Positions 26,438-36,439 are shown, counted from the first letter of the stretch. The stretch: 64,000 bases of DNA from Ensifer sp. WSM1721 (GCF_000513895.2 NZ_CP165782.1:744001-808000), one strand, 5' to 3'. Notes: a model not told the origin generated them from the letters alone. Program-made: numbers and translations.

Positions 26438-27831
26438 GCAAGGTCAGCGTTCTGTTCAGGACGACCGCGGTCCGGCTCTCCGCGCTCTATCTGGTGCTCT
26501 TCTCTCTATGCGCCGCCTTCCTCGTTTTCTACGTTACGGGCATGTCCGAGCGGCTGTTGCAGCAGCAGACGCGCGAAGCGATCGCCGCCGAGGCGGCCCA
26601 GGTCGAGGGCGTCTATGAGCGCGCGGGCGTGAGCGGACTGCTTCGCTCTCTGGAGCGGCGCGCGCGCCAACCGGGCGCCAATCTCTACGTCATTGCCGGC
26701 CCGAGCGGCGAAATCCTCGCCGGCAACGTGGCAGGCCTGGAGCCCGGGCTGCTGGACGATGAAGGCTGGACGTCCGAGCCGTTCCGTTACCGTCGCTTCA
26801 CCGACGAGGGCGGCGCCGAGAGGCACGTGGCGCTTGCTCAGGTTCTGGTGCTCGACAATGGTCTGCGGATTCTCGTTGGCCGCGACCTGCAGGAACCCGA
26901 GAAGTTTCGCGCTCTCGTCCGCCAGGCGCTGATGGTGGCGCTCGGCATCATGGGCCTCGGCGCGCTGGTGATCTGGTTCGGCATCGGCCGCAATGCCTTG
27001 AAGCGCATCGACCGCATGTCGGAGGCGAGTACGAAAATCATGGCCGGAGACCTCTCGCAGCGCTTGCCGATGAGTGGCTCGGGCGACGAGTTCGACCGGC
27101 TATCGGAATCGCTCAACGCCATGCTGGGCAGGATCGAGAAGCTGAATGAAGGTCTGAAACAGGTATCCGACAACATAGCGCACGACCTCAAAACTCCGCT
27201 GACGCGACTGCGCAACAAGGCCGAGGCGGCGCTTGCCAGCACGGACGGAGGAAACCAGAGCGGCGCGCTCGAGGAGATCATCGCGGAATCCGACCAGTTG
27301 ATCCGCACCTTCAACGCGCTCTTGATGATCTCGCGCGTGGAGGCCGGCTCAGCCCCCGCCGAAGTGAGCGATGTCGATCTGTCGCAGATCGTCGCGGATT
27401 GTGTCGAGCTTTACGAACCGGTTGCCGAGGACAACGCGCTTCGGCTCGAGGCGGATGTCGCGCCGGGCGTTGTGATCTCCGGAAATCGCGAACTGATCGG
27501 CCAGGCGCTCGGCAATCTGATCGACAACGCGATCAAATACGCGGAAGGTGCCGCAAATCCGTCGATCCATATCGAGATGAAGAAGAGCGACCGCCACGTC
27601 ATGCTGACTGTTGCCGATCACGGTCCCGGCATACCCGAGGAGATGCGCGGCGAAGTGGTCAAACGCTTCGTCCGTCTGGATGAAAGCCGGTCGAAACCGG
27701 GCACCGGCCTCGGCCTCTCGCTTGTCGAGGCGGTGATGGAAATGCACCGCGGCTCGATGGAACTTTCGGCAACTGAAGGGGACGAGCGCGGATTGACGGT
27801 GCGTATGGTTTTCCCGGCGGCGGCGACCTGA
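26434..27831 (+). CDS. Sensor histidine kinase (CusS-like layout)
   Basis: 465 residues: helix 1 ('LSALYLVLFSLCAAFLVFYV'), a periplasmic sensor of about 120 residues, and helix 2 (about 165-187). HAMP 'ALKRIDRMSEASTKIMAGDL' is followed by H box 'DNIAHDLKTPLTRLRNKAE' with phospho-His250 and ATPase boxes 'GNLIDNAIKYA', 'ADHGPGIPEEM' and 'GTGLGLSLVEAVM'. It is partner of the regulator just upstream. The sensor domain has no recognisable metal-binding cluster, so a copper role is not supported. Confidence 0.92.
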   Translation: MSKVSVLFRTTAVRLSALYLVLFSLCAAFLVFYVTGMSERLLQQQTREAIAAEAAQVEGVYERAGVSGLLRSLERRARQPGANLYVIAGPSGEILAGNVAGLEPGLLDDEGWTSEPFRYRRFTDEGGAERHVALAQVLVLDNGLRILVGRDLQEPEKFRALVRQALMVALGIMGLGALVIWFGIGRNALKRIDRMSEASTKIMAGDLSQRLPMSGSGDEFDRLSESLNAMLGRIEKLNEGLKQVSDNIAHDLKTPLTRLRNKAEAALASTDGGNQSGALEEIIAESDQLIRTFNALLMISRVEAGSAPAEVSDVDLSQIVADCVELYEPVAEDNALRLEADVAPGVVISGNRELIGQALGNLIDNAIKYAEGAANPSIHIEMKKSDRHVMLTVADHGPGIPEEMRGEVVKRFVRLDESRSKPGTGLGLSLVEAVMEMHRGSMELSATEGDERGLTVRMVFPAAAT

Positions 27832-27863
27832 TAAACCGGTTGCGGAGTTGAAAGGGAGTATTC

Positions 27864-30821
27864 ATGCCGGAAGCGATCGAGCGGCGCTTGCCCGATATCG
27901 GGACGGTCCCGATCCGGGCCGCAAGCCAGGCGGACGCCAAGGCTGCGCTTTCCATCCTCAAGGATGCATCCAAGGGCCACGAACGTATCGCGGATCTCAT
28001 CGCCTCCGACGCGCCACTCAAGGATTTCCTTGTCGCCGCCTTCGCCCTCTCGCCGTTCCTGCGCGAAACCGTCGGCAGCCGTCCCGCAATCCTGGAGGCG
28101 CTGCTCAGGGAATCCCTGCCCGACTTCCTGAACCGGCGGATCGAGACAGCGCGCGCCGCCTGGCGGGCGGAGCCCTCGGGAGCCGCACTGCCCGACGCCG
28201 AGGTCATGTCGCGGCTGAGGCGCACCAAGCGTGAGCTTGCCTTCGCCGTGGCGCTCGCAGACTTGGCGCGGCTTTTCGACGGCCGGGAGACCACGCGATG
28301 GCTCAGCGACTTTGCGGAGGCGGCCGTGTCGGCCGCGATCGATCACCTGCTCATCGGCGCGCATGAGAACGGTAAATTCGCGCTGAAGGACCCGGCCGCG
28401 CCGAGCGCTGGCTCCGGCGTCGTCGTGCTCGGCATGGGCAAACTCGGCGCCGGAGAACTCAATTATTCCTCGGACATCGACCTGGTCGTTTTCTACGACC
28501 CGCAGTCCGGCATCGTCATCGACCGTGACCAAGCGTCGGAAACCTTCGCCCGGTTGCTGCGGCGGCTGATCCGCATCCTGCAGGAGCGGACCGGCGACGG
28601 TTACGTCTTCCGCACGGACCTGCGCCTGCGTCCCGATCCGGGTTCGACGCCGCTTGCCATCCCCGTCGAGGCCGCGATGCTCTATTACGAGAGCAGGGGG
28701 CAGAACTGGGAACGCGCCGCCTTCATCAAGGCACGGCCGATTGCGGGTGACCCGGAAGCCGGCGATCGCTTCCTCAAGGAGTTGACGCCCTTCGTCTTCC
28801 GCAAATATCTCGATTACGCGGCGATCGCCGACATTCACTCGATCAAGCGGCAGATCCACGCCCACAAAGGTCACGGCGAAATTGCCGTGAAGGGGCACAA
28901 TATCAAGCTTGGCCGCGGCGGCATCCGGGAGATCGAGTTCTTCGTCCAGACGCAGCAGCTGATTGCCGGCGGCCGCATGCCCGCACTCCGACGCCGCGAG
29001 ACCGAAGCGATGCTGCGCGTGCTTGCCGACACCGGCTGGATCGACCGGCCGACGGCTGACGAACTCATCGGCGCCTACTGGTTTCTGCGGGATGTCGAGC
29101 ATCGTATTCAGATGGTGCACGACGAGCAGACCCATGTCTTGCCGGAGACCGAGGGGGAACTCAAACGGATCGCCTACATGCTGGGCTTCGAGGACAGTGC
29201 CTCGTTCTCAAAAGAACTGTCGCGCGTTTTGCGGACGGTCGAGCGGCGTTACGCGCAGCTTTTCGAGCAGGAGGCGAAGCTCTCGGCCGAGACCGGAAAC
29301 CTCGTCTTCACCGGGCAGCAGGACGATCCGGACACGCTCGAGACGCTCAACAAGCTCGGTTTCCAGCGGCCGTCGGACATCGCCCGGACCATTCGCACCT
29401 GGCACTACGGGCGCTATCGGGCGACGCAGTCCGTAGAGGCGCGCGAGCGCCTGACCGAGCTGACACCGGAACTCCTGCGCGTGTTTGGCGAAAGCCGGCG
29501 CGCCGATGAGGCGCTTCTGCGCTTCGATCACTTCATCTCCGGCCTGCCAGCGGGCATTCAGCTCTTCTCGCTCCTCGGCAACAATCCCGGTCTCCTGTCG
29601 CTGATCGTCAACATCATGTCGTCGGCTCCACGGCTGGCGGAGATCATCGCCGCCAAACCGCATGTCTTCGACGGCATGCTCGATCCCGGCCTGCTTGCGG
29701 AACTGCCGACCCGGGATTACCTGGCGCCGCGAATTGCGAATTTCGTGGCGGGCGCCCGGCATTATGAGGAGGTGCTGGATCGTCTGCGCATCATCGCCGC
29801 CGAGCAGCGCTTCCTGATCGGCATCCGGCTCTTGACGGGCGCCATCACCGGCCTGCAGGCGGGGAGGGCCTTCACCGATCTTGCCGATCTGATCATTGCC
29901 GCAGCGCTCGATGCGGTTCTGGAGGAGGTCCGCTCCGCGCATGGCCGTTTTCCTGGCGGGCGTGTCGCGGTCGTCGGCATGGGCAAACTCGGCAGCCACG
30001 AACTGACCGCCGGCTCCGACGTCGACCTCATCTTGCTTTACGACTATGACGACGAGGCGTCCCAATCCGATGGCGCCAAGCCGCTCGATCCGGTGCGTTA
30101 TTTTACCCGCGTAACGCAGCGCCTGATCGCCGCGCTTTCCGCGCCGACCGCAGAAGGGATCCTCTATGACGTCGACATGCGACTGAGGCCGTCCGGCAAC
30201 AAAGGCCCCGTCGCAACGCGCATCACCGCCTTCGCCAAGTACCAGCGCAACGAAGCCTGGACTTGGGAGCATCTGGCTCTGACGCGGGCGCGATGCATCT
30301 GCGGCGACGAAAGTCTAATCGGCGAGGCGGAGACGATTTTCGCCGAAGTTCTCTCCGAGAGGAGGGACGTCGCGAAGATCCGCAGGGATGTCGAGGAAAT
30401 GCGGGCTCTGATCGACAAGGAGAAGCCGCCGAACGGCATCTGGGATTTCAAGCTCATGCCCGGCGGCCTCGTCGATATCGAGTTCATCGCCCAATATCTG
30501 GCTCTCGCTGCACCGACAAAGGGCGTGGCGCCTCCTCCCGCCGGGACGCATACGCTAGAGGCGCTGAAGACGCTTGGCGCCGCGATGATGAATGCCAACG
30601 ACCTCGATACGGCGATCGAGGCTTTGACGCTCTTCACCGAGGTATCGCAGATCGTCAGGCTTTGCATTGACGGCGATTTCAATCCGGACGAGGCTCCCGC
30701 CGGCCTTGTCGATCTCGTCTGCCAAGCCGGGGATTACCCAGACCTGACGCATCTCGAAGCCGACATTCGTCGTCTTTCGAAGGCGGTGCGCCGGATATTT
30801 CACTCCGCCATCGCGGCGTGA
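27864..30821 (+). CDS. glnE: Bifunctional glutamine synthetase adenylyltransferase/deadenylyltransferase
   Basis: 985 residues, the usual GlnE length. Two nucleotidyltransferase domains are visible: N-terminal 'GMGKLGAGELNYSSDIDLVV' (deadenylylation, near residue 190) and C-terminal 'GMGKLGSHELTAGSDVDLIL' (adenylylation, near residue 705), each followed by a GlnD/PII-UTase helical domain. GlnE adjusts glutamine synthetase activity in answer to PII and glutamine. AAAGGGAG lies ahead of the ATG. In S. meliloti it also lies beside the pleC gene, as here. Confidence 0.96.
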   Translation: MPEAIERRLPDIGTVPIRAASQADAKAALSILKDASKGHERIADLIASDAPLKDFLVAAFALSPFLRETVGSRPAILEALLRESLPDFLNRRIETARAAWRAEPSGAALPDAEVMSRLRRTKRELAFAVALADLARLFDGRETTRWLSDFAEAAVSAAIDHLLIGAHENGKFALKDPAAPSAGSGVVVLGMGKLGAGELNYSSDIDLVVFYDPQSGIVIDRDQASETFARLLRRLIRILQERTGDGYVFRTDLRLRPDPGSTPLAIPVEAAMLYYESRGQNWERAAFIKARPIAGDPEAGDRFLKELTPFVFRKYLDYAAIADIHSIKRQIHAHKGHGEIAVKGHNIKLGRGGIREIEFFVQTQQLIAGGRMPALRRRETEAMLRVLADTGWIDRPTADELIGAYWFLRDVEHRIQMVHDEQTHVLPETEGELKRIAYMLGFEDSASFSKELSRVLRTVERRYAQLFEQEAKLSAETGNLVFTGQQDDPDTLETLNKLGFQRPSDIARTIRTWHYGRYRATQSVEARERLTELTPELLRVFGESRRADEALLRFDHFISGLPAGIQLFSLLGNNPGLLSLIVNIMSSAPRLAEIIAAKPHVFDGMLDPGLLAELPTRDYLAPRIANFVAGARHYEEVLDRLRIIAAEQRFLIGIRLLTGAITGLQAGRAFTDLADLIIAAALDAVLEEVRSAHGRFPGGRVAVVGMGKLGSHELTAGSDVDLILLYDYDDEASQSDGAKPLDPVRYFTRVTQRLIAALSAPTAEGILYDVDMRLRPSGNKGPVATRITAFAKYQRNEAWTWEHLALTRARCICGDESLIGEAETIFAEVLSERRDVAKIRRDVEEMRALIDKEKPPNGIWDFKLMPGGLVDIEFIAQYLALAAPTKGVAPPPAGTHTLEALKTLGAAMMNANDLDTAIEALTLFTEVSQIVRLCIDGDFNPDEAPAGLVDLVCQAGDYPDLTHLEADIRRLSKAVRRIFHSAIAA

Positions 30822-30827
30822 GCCATC

Positions 30828-30933
30828 CTACTGCATGTTTCCTTAAATCATAGCCGATTTAAGGACAAAAACATGCAGCGATTCAAAGTGCTACAGCGTC
30901 CTTTGTGCGTCTGAAAAGACGCCCGGCGCTGTA
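30828..30933 (-). repeat. RIME1 element copy 3 (inverted)
   Basis: 106 bp starting seven bases after the glnE stop. The order is reversed against copies 1, 2 and 5: CTACTGCATGTTTCC...ACATGCAG first, then CTACAGCG...CGCTGTA around GTCTGAAAAGAC. Confidence 0.9.
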
Positions 30934-30964
30934 AAGCGCGCCGCATTCAATCATAGTCAGCAAC

Positions 30965-31032
30965 GCGCTTTAGGCTTTTGTTTTATGCATGTCTTGCCCC
31001 AAAACCGCTGCACACTTCTGGGCGACATGCAT
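30965..31032 (-). repeat. Second interspersed palindrome family, copy a
   Basis: 68 bp containing ATGCATGTC...GACATGCAT arms enclosing CCCAAAACCGCTGCACACTT. The same element, in the other orientation, occurs at 53776-53843. It belongs to a palindromic repeat common in Rhizobiaceae chromosomes, RIME2-like; I cannot verify the formal name. Confidence 0.75.
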
Positions 31033-31050
31033 TAGGATTGCTGTGACCGT

Positions 31051-33411
31051 TCAGCCGCAATCGGGAATCCTGACCGAAATGATCGTCCCGACGTTTTCCG
31101 TCGAATGGATCTTCATCGTCCCGCCGTGGAGGCGCGTGAGAGAGCGGGAGATTGCAAGCCCGAGTCCGGAGCCGCCTTTGCTTTTGGCATATTGACTCTG
31201 CACCTGCTCGAAGGGCTGGCCGATCTTTTGCAGGGCATCCTTGGGGATACCAATGCCGGAATCGGCGATCGTCAGCGTCACCGCCCCCCGCACCTTGCGC
31301 GCCCTCAAGGAGATGCGCCCGCCCTCATTGGTGAACTTGACCGCGTTCGAAAGCAGGTTGAGCAGAACCTGCTTCATTGCCCGCCGGTCGGCGAACATCG
31401 TCAGACCGGAAGATATCTGCTGAACCACGCGGATATTCTTCTGCTCCGCCGGTATCGTGGTGAAACGAAGCGTCTCCTCGATGAGCGGCGCCAGATCGAT
31501 CCTTTCGCGCGAAAGGCGCATGTGGCCGGCCTCGATCTTCGACATGTCGAGAATGTCATTGATGACGTTGAGCAGATGCTTGCCGCTTTCGAAGATGTCG
31601 CGCGAATATTCGTGATATTTCTCCGAGCCGAGCGGCCCGAACATCTGGTTCTGCAGTATCTCCGAGAAGCCGAGAATGGCGTTCAGCGGCGTGCGCAGTT
31701 CGTGCGACATGTTGGCCAGGAATTCAGATTTGGCCCGGTTCGCCGCTTCTGCGCGCTCCTTTTCTGCCTGGTAATTGGCGTTGGCGGTAGAGAGCTCCGC
31801 CTTCTGCTGCTCGAGCGTCAGACGGGAGGCCGAAAGATCGCCGATGGTCGCCATCAACCGCCGCTCGGATTCGCGCAACCGCACCTGATGGCGCTTGAGC
31901 AGCGTGATGTCCGTGCCGACCGAGACGAGGCCGCCGTCACGCGTGCGGCGCTCGTTGATCTGCAGCCAGCGCTCGTCGGCAAGCTGCACCTCGCTTGTCT
32001 GGGAGTGGTTGCTTCGGTCCGGATCGGCGACGCGCCTTTCGATCACCGGCCTGGCCGCTGCCGCATGGACCACGGCACGCTCGGTACCGGGCACGAGGAC
32101 GTGGTCCGGCAGTTGATAGGCCTGTTGGTAGTGGGTGTTGCACATCACCAGGCGGTCGTGCTTGTCCCAGAGCACAAAGGCCTCGGACGTGCATTCGATA
32201 GCATCGGCCAGACGCTGATCCGCTTCGGCGTAGCGCTGGGCAAGCCTGTGCTGCTCGGTCACGTCCATTGCGATGCCGATCAGGTGCACCCGGCCTGAAA
32301 CGGTGCGGATGACCTGGGCACGCGCGCGCAGCCACACGTAATGGCCGTCCGCATGGCGCATTCGGAACACCTGATCGATCTGTCGCTCGTTGCCCTTGGC
32401 GATTGCGCGCGCAACGCGGTAGATGCCACGGTCCTCCGGGTGCATCAGGCGGGCAGCATCGCCGAAGGACAACACGCTGCTGTCGCCTGGCATGCCGAGC
32501 ATCTCGTACATCGAGCGGGACCAGAACAGCCGCCGATTGGCGAGATCGAAGTCCCAGAGGCCGCAGCGGCCGCGGGAAAGCGCCGTTTCGACCCGCAGGT
32601 TCGACTCGGCGAACACGGAATCGGCATCGCGAGCGCGCTTCGCTTGGATATAGTAGGCGTAAAGCACGACGAGCAGGATCGCCGAGATGCCGGCGAACAG
32701 CGTGACGTTGAGCGAGACCTCGTCGCGCCAGGCGGCCTCGAAAGCCGCGATCGGCGTGGCTGCCAGAATGACGCCGGCCGAATCCGGCAACCGCAACAGG
32801 GCAACGAGATGCTCGACGCCATCGATCGTTGTTTTCGTGACGCTCGAACCTTCGCCGTAATATTGCAGCGTCGCCACGTCGGGAGCGACAGAGGCGAGGG
32901 TGCGCTCGATGAAATGAACGCCGTCCTGGGTGCCGGCAAAGATGCGACCATCCCTGCGGACCGTGAGCAGGAACATGCCGGCGTCGAGAATGTCGGCCGG
33001 CAGATACTCCGCCAACCGCTGCTCGACTTCCCACCGGCGGCCCTCGGCAAACAGTGCCGATCCGTCGGCCTGGAATGCGGCGGCAGCCGCTACGGCCGCG
33101 AGATTGACTGCGCGGCGCGAGCCGGCCTCCATCCGGGCGTGCTCGTCGATGATCCCGGACATACGCGAGATCGCCACGATGAGAAGGAAAGCGATGATGA
33201 GTGCGGGAATGGAACGTTTGAGAACGGGCTCGACCTTGGCGAGGCTCCGCGATGCCGGCTTGGCAAAGAGCTTCGCCTGCTCGATGAGCTCCCGTTCCAG
33301 ACCGGAAAGGCCCGGAAACTTGAGTCGCAACCGCCCGTCGGCTGCGCTTCCCCGTCGCGCGTCCGCCATCTTTTCCAATCTGTCATCCTCGAGAGCGTGC
33401 CTCGCATTCAT
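31051..33411 (-). CDS. pleC: PleC-like hybrid-free PAS sensor histidine kinase/phosphatase
   Basis: 786 residues. Helix 1 (about 68-88), a periplasmic domain (about 90-230) and helix 2 (about 237-257, 'NVTLFAGISAILLVVLYAYY') are followed by two PAS domains (about 285-400, 'GLWDFDLANRRLFWS', and 415-530, 'ECTSEAFVLWDKHDRLVMCN') and a coiled coil. The HisKA box 'MSHELRTPLNAILGFSEIL' has phospho-His570, and ATPase boxes are 'LLNLLSNAVKFT', 'DSGIGIPKD' and 'GSGLGLAISRSL'. The domain order and the position next to glnE match S. meliloti PleC, which opposes DivJ on DivK. The family is certain; the name rests on synteny. No receiver domain is present. Confidence 0.85.
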   Translation of the reverse strand: MNARHALEDDRLEKMADARRGSAADGRLRLKFPGLSGLERELIEQAKLFAKPASRSLAKVEPVLKRSIPALIIAFLLIVAISRMSGIIDEHARMEAGSRRAVNLAAVAAAAAFQADGSALFAEGRRWEVEQRLAEYLPADILDAGMFLLTVRRDGRIFAGTQDGVHFIERTLASVAPDVATLQYYGEGSSVTKTTIDGVEHLVALLRLPDSAGVILAATPIAAFEAAWRDEVSLNVTLFAGISAILLVVLYAYYIQAKRARDADSVFAESNLRVETALSRGRCGLWDFDLANRRLFWSRSMYEMLGMPGDSSVLSFGDAARLMHPEDRGIYRVARAIAKGNERQIDQVFRMRHADGHYVWLRARAQVIRTVSGRVHLIGIAMDVTEQHRLAQRYAEADQRLADAIECTSEAFVLWDKHDRLVMCNTHYQQAYQLPDHVLVPGTERAVVHAAAARPVIERRVADPDRSNHSQTSEVQLADERWLQINERRTRDGGLVSVGTDITLLKRHQVRLRESERRLMATIGDLSASRLTLEQQKAELSTANANYQAEKERAEAANRAKSEFLANMSHELRTPLNAILGFSEILQNQMFGPLGSEKYHEYSRDIFESGKHLLNVINDILDMSKIEAGHMRLSRERIDLAPLIEETLRFTTIPAEQKNIRVVQQISSGLTMFADRRAMKQVLLNLLSNAVKFTNEGGRISLRARKVRGAVTLTIADSGIGIPKDALQKIGQPFEQVQSQYAKSKGGSGLGLAISRSLTRLHGGTMKIHSTENVGTIISVRIPDCG

Positions 33412-33562
33412 GAATGCGCAGGGGACGCTTTGATCCTGTCAATCTGAGCAGCAGCTTCTTCAGCGGTTCCCCGGAAGCTGGGCGTCTCAGCGATTCGGCG
33501 CGCCGCCCGCCCGAATCTGACTCAATGAATCACACCGCGATTCGCCTTGTCCAGAGGCAATC

Positions 33563-33579
33563 GTAAAGATTTATTAACC
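33563..33579 (+). promoter_or_regulatory. CtrA-like box upstream of pleC (GTAA-N7-TTAACC)
   Basis: GTAA at 33563-33566, seven bases, then TTAACC at 33574-33579. The second half site is perfect and the first is off by one base. It lies 152 bp upstream of the pleC start codon. Confidence 0.4.
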
Positions 33580-33715
33580 AATTCTCATCGTTGGAAAGTA
33601 ATAGCGGACTGCTTGCGCATGCCGATCGCACGATAAGCTGGCCGCCGCGCGGCGCGAGGTCGGACTCACGCGCGGCTACCGCACGATTTTCTAAATGGGA
33701 AATCGAATCAAGGGG

Positions 33716-33780
33716 AAAGCATGCAGCAATTCAACATGCTACGGCGACTTCCTCGTGCACCCGATCGGGCACGGCGTCGC
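33716..33780 (-). repeat. Degenerate RIME1 half-element
   Basis: GCATGCAGCAATTCAACATG followed by CTACGGCGACTT...GGCGTCGC matches the middle and one palindrome of copies 3 and 4. The hairpin core is replaced by GTGC-ACCCGATCGG-GCAC and the other palindrome is missing. It ends four bases before the pepN stop codon. Confidence 0.65.
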
Positions 33781-33784
33781 AGAC

Positions 33785-36439
33785 TTATCCCTCGTCCTTC
33801 AACATGCGGTCGACGATATCGCTGACATCTGCGGAGAGGTTGGAGGCGCGCGCGATCTCCTCGAGGGCGCCTCGGGCATGATCGGCCCGCACCTTTTCGA
33901 GCGATCGCCAGGACCGCATCGAGGTCAGAATACGCGCTGCAAGTTGCGGATTGCGCGCGTCGATATCGAGAAGCTGATGGGCGAGAAAGCGGTAGCCTTC
34001 GCCATCGGCCCGGTTGAAGCCCGTCGCATTGGCGAAGGCGAAGGTGCCGACCAGCGCGCGGACGCGGTTCGGGTTGCTCGCGTTGAACAGCGGATCCGAC
34101 ATCAGTGTCCTGACGCGGTCGAGAGTGGCGGCGCCGGGGATCGTCGCCTGGATCGCGAACCATTTGTCGATGACCAGCGCATTGTCCGCGAAGCGCTTCT
34201 TGAATACGGCGAGCGCTTCCACGGTCTCGTCGGTATCTGGAAAGCGATGGGCGAGCAACGTCAGCGCGTGGCTGAGGTCGGTCATGTTATTGGCGGCGCG
34301 GAAGGCATTCACTGCCTTCTCCGGCCGGTCGTCGGCATAGACGAGATAGGAAAGCGCCGCATTGCGGAGCGCCCGCCGTCCCGCGCTCTCCGCGTCCGGC
34401 CGGAAGGGGCCGGATAGCGACATCTTGTCGACGAGTAGCGCGAACGTATCTCCACCGGCGGCGGCAATGGCCGCCAGAATCGCTTGGCGACCGGCCTGAA
34501 TCGCGTCCGGATCGTTGTCGGAACCGATTTCGCGGGCTATGTCGGATTCGCTCGGCAGAGACAGAACCTGCGACCGGAAAGCCGGCTCCAGCCCCTCCTC
34601 GGCAGCCGCGGCCAGGAGGCCGTCGATGAGCGCGCCGTCGCAGGTGACCAGCTGTGCGCTGCGCGCTTCCGCTGCCGCCTTGACGAGATTGTCGAGCGCC
34701 ATCGTGTTCAGCGCCTGCCAGCGCGCGAAAAGGTCGACCTCGTGGCGGGCGATCAGAGCCCGGTCCTCTGCACTTTGTTCGACATGCAGGTTGATCGGGG
34801 CGGAAAAGTCGCGGTTGAACGATGGAACCGGTCGCGACGGAATGCCGGAGAAGGTGACCGTCTGCTTGCGCTCGGTTAAGTGCACCACGTCCGCGGTGAC
34901 ATCGGCGCCGGAAATCGCCGTCGGTATGGCCTCGCTTCCGTCCTGGAGAAGCAGCCCCAGCCGCAGCGGTATGTGCATCGGCTTCTTGGCGCTCTGTCCG
35001 GGCGTCGGCGGTATCGTCTGCTCCAGCGACAGAGTGTAAGTCTGCTTGTCGGCGTCGTAGGAGCCGGAAGCGGTGACGAGCGGCGTTCCCGCCTGGTGAT
35101 ACCAGAGCGAAAATTGCTTCAGATCGCGGCCGCTTGCCGCTTCGAAGCAGGCGACGAAATCCTCGATCGTGACCGCCTTGCCGTCGTGGCACTCGAAATA
35201 GAGATCCATTCCCTTCTTGAAGAGGTCGCGCCCGAGAATGGTCGCGATCATCCGCGTGACCTCGGATCCCTTCTCGTAGACCGTCGTCGTGTAAAAGTTG
35301 TTGATCTCACGGTATTTGGTCGGCCGCACCGGATGGGCAAGCGGCCCGGCATCCTCGGGGAACTGCTCGGATTTCAGATGCCGCACCTCGGCGATCCGCT
35401 TAACGGTGCGCGAGCGCATGTCGGCAGAAAATTCGTGGTCGCGGTAGACCGTCAGACCTTCCTTCAGGCAGAGCTGGAACCAGTCGCGGCAGGTGATGCG
35501 GTTGCCGGTCCAGTTGTGGAAATATTCGTGCGCGATGATCGCTTCGATGTTGGCGTAGTCCGCATCGGTCGCCGTCTCCGGATCGGCGAGCACGTATTTG
35601 TCGTTGAAGATATTGAGCCCCTTGTTCTCCATGGCGCCCATGTTGAAATCGGAAACGGCGACGATCATGAAGATGTCGAGGTCGTACTCTCGGCCGAAGA
35701 CCTCCTCATCCCACTTCATCGAGCGTTTCAGCGCGTCCATGGCATAGGCCGCGCGCGGCTCCTTGCCGTGTTCCACATAGATCTTGAGTGCGACCTCGCG
35801 ACCGGAAACGGTGGTGAACGTGTCCTCGACAACGCCGAGATCACCGGCAACCAGTGCGAAGAGATAGCTCGGCTTCGGATGCGGATCGAACCAGGAAGCG
35901 AAGTGGCGGCCATCGCCCATGTCGGCGCCGCCGAGATAATTGCCGTTCGAAAGCAGAAGCGGCGCGGTAGCCTTGTCGGCGATGATATTGACCGTATAGA
36001 CCGCCAGCACGTCCGGCCGATCCGGGAAATAGGTGATGCGGCGGAAGCCTTCCGCCTCGCACTGGGTGCAATAGACGTTGCTGGTGCGGTAGAGCCCCAT
36101 CAGCTTGGTGTTGGTTTCCGGGGAGAGAACCGTCGTGACGGTGATCTCGAAAGGCGCCGTTTCCGGCAGACCGCGGATGGTCAGGGTGTCGTCCGTTGCT
36201 TCGTAAAGTGCGGCCGGTAATTCTTCCTGGTCAAGCAGCAAGCCGGTCATGGTGAGCTCGTCGCCGTCGAGGACCAGCGGCGCCGAGGGACTGACGCCTT
36301 CGCGTCGATGGAAGATCAGGCGCGCCTCGACTTTCGTTTCCTTCGGGTCGAGTTCGAAGGTCAGGTCCACCCTCTCGAGAACGAAATCGGTCGGCCGGTA
36401 GTCTTCCAGATGAACGATCTGGCCAGTATTTGTCCGCAT
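33785..36439 (-). CDS. pepN: Aminopeptidase N (M1 family)
   Basis: ATG 36439 gives 884 residues, like E. coli PepN (870). The exopeptidase motif GAMEN is at 268-272, and the zinc site is His304-Glu-x2-His308 ('HEYFHNW') with the third ligand Glu in 'LKEGLTVYRDHEF'. The four-domain M1 layout ends in an all-helical C-terminal domain. It is a cytoplasmic broad-specificity aminopeptidase. An upstream extension of 28 residues is open but unlikely. Confidence 0.96.
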   Translation of the reverse strand: MRTNTGQIVHLEDYRPTDFVLERVDLTFELDPKETKVEARLIFHRREGVSPSAPLVLDGDELTMTGLLLDQEELPAALYEATDDTLTIRGLPETAPFEITVTTVLSPETNTKLMGLYRTSNVYCTQCEAEGFRRITYFPDRPDVLAVYTVNIIADKATAPLLLSNGNYLGGADMGDGRHFASWFDPHPKPSYLFALVAGDLGVVEDTFTTVSGREVALKIYVEHGKEPRAAYAMDALKRSMKWDEEVFGREYDLDIFMIVAVSDFNMGAMENKGLNIFNDKYVLADPETATDADYANIEAIIAHEYFHNWTGNRITCRDWFQLCLKEGLTVYRDHEFSADMRSRTVKRIAEVRHLKSEQFPEDAGPLAHPVRPTKYREINNFYTTTVYEKGSEVTRMIATILGRDLFKKGMDLYFECHDGKAVTIEDFVACFEAASGRDLKQFSLWYHQAGTPLVTASGSYDADKQTYTLSLEQTIPPTPGQSAKKPMHIPLRLGLLLQDGSEAIPTAISGADVTADVVHLTERKQTVTFSGIPSRPVPSFNRDFSAPINLHVEQSAEDRALIARHEVDLFARWQALNTMALDNLVKAAAEARSAQLVTCDGALIDGLLAAAAEEGLEPAFRSQVLSLPSESDIAREIGSDNDPDAIQAGRQAILAAIAAAGGDTFALLVDKMSLSGPFRPDAESAGRRALRNAALSYLVYADDRPEKAVNAFRAANNMTDLSHALTLLAHRFPDTDETVEALAVFKKRFADNALVIDKWFAIQATIPGAATLDRVRTLMSDPLFNASNPNRVRALVGTFAFANATGFNRADGEGYRFLAHQLLDIDARNPQLAARILTSMRSWRSLEKVRADHARGALEEIARASNLSADVSDIVDRMLKDEG

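Larger units (their letters stand above)
33412..33784. promoter_or_regulatory. pleC upstream region plus partial RIME1 (373 bp)
   Basis: No gene. It holds the pleC promoter, a CtrA-like half-plus site at 33563-33579, and a degenerate half RIME1 close to the pepN stop. Confidence 0.5.

Noticed and set aside
27618..29135. 505-codon open frame opposite the kinase/glnE junction
   Set aside because: It spans two real genes and their gap on the other strand, with no domain and no start signal.
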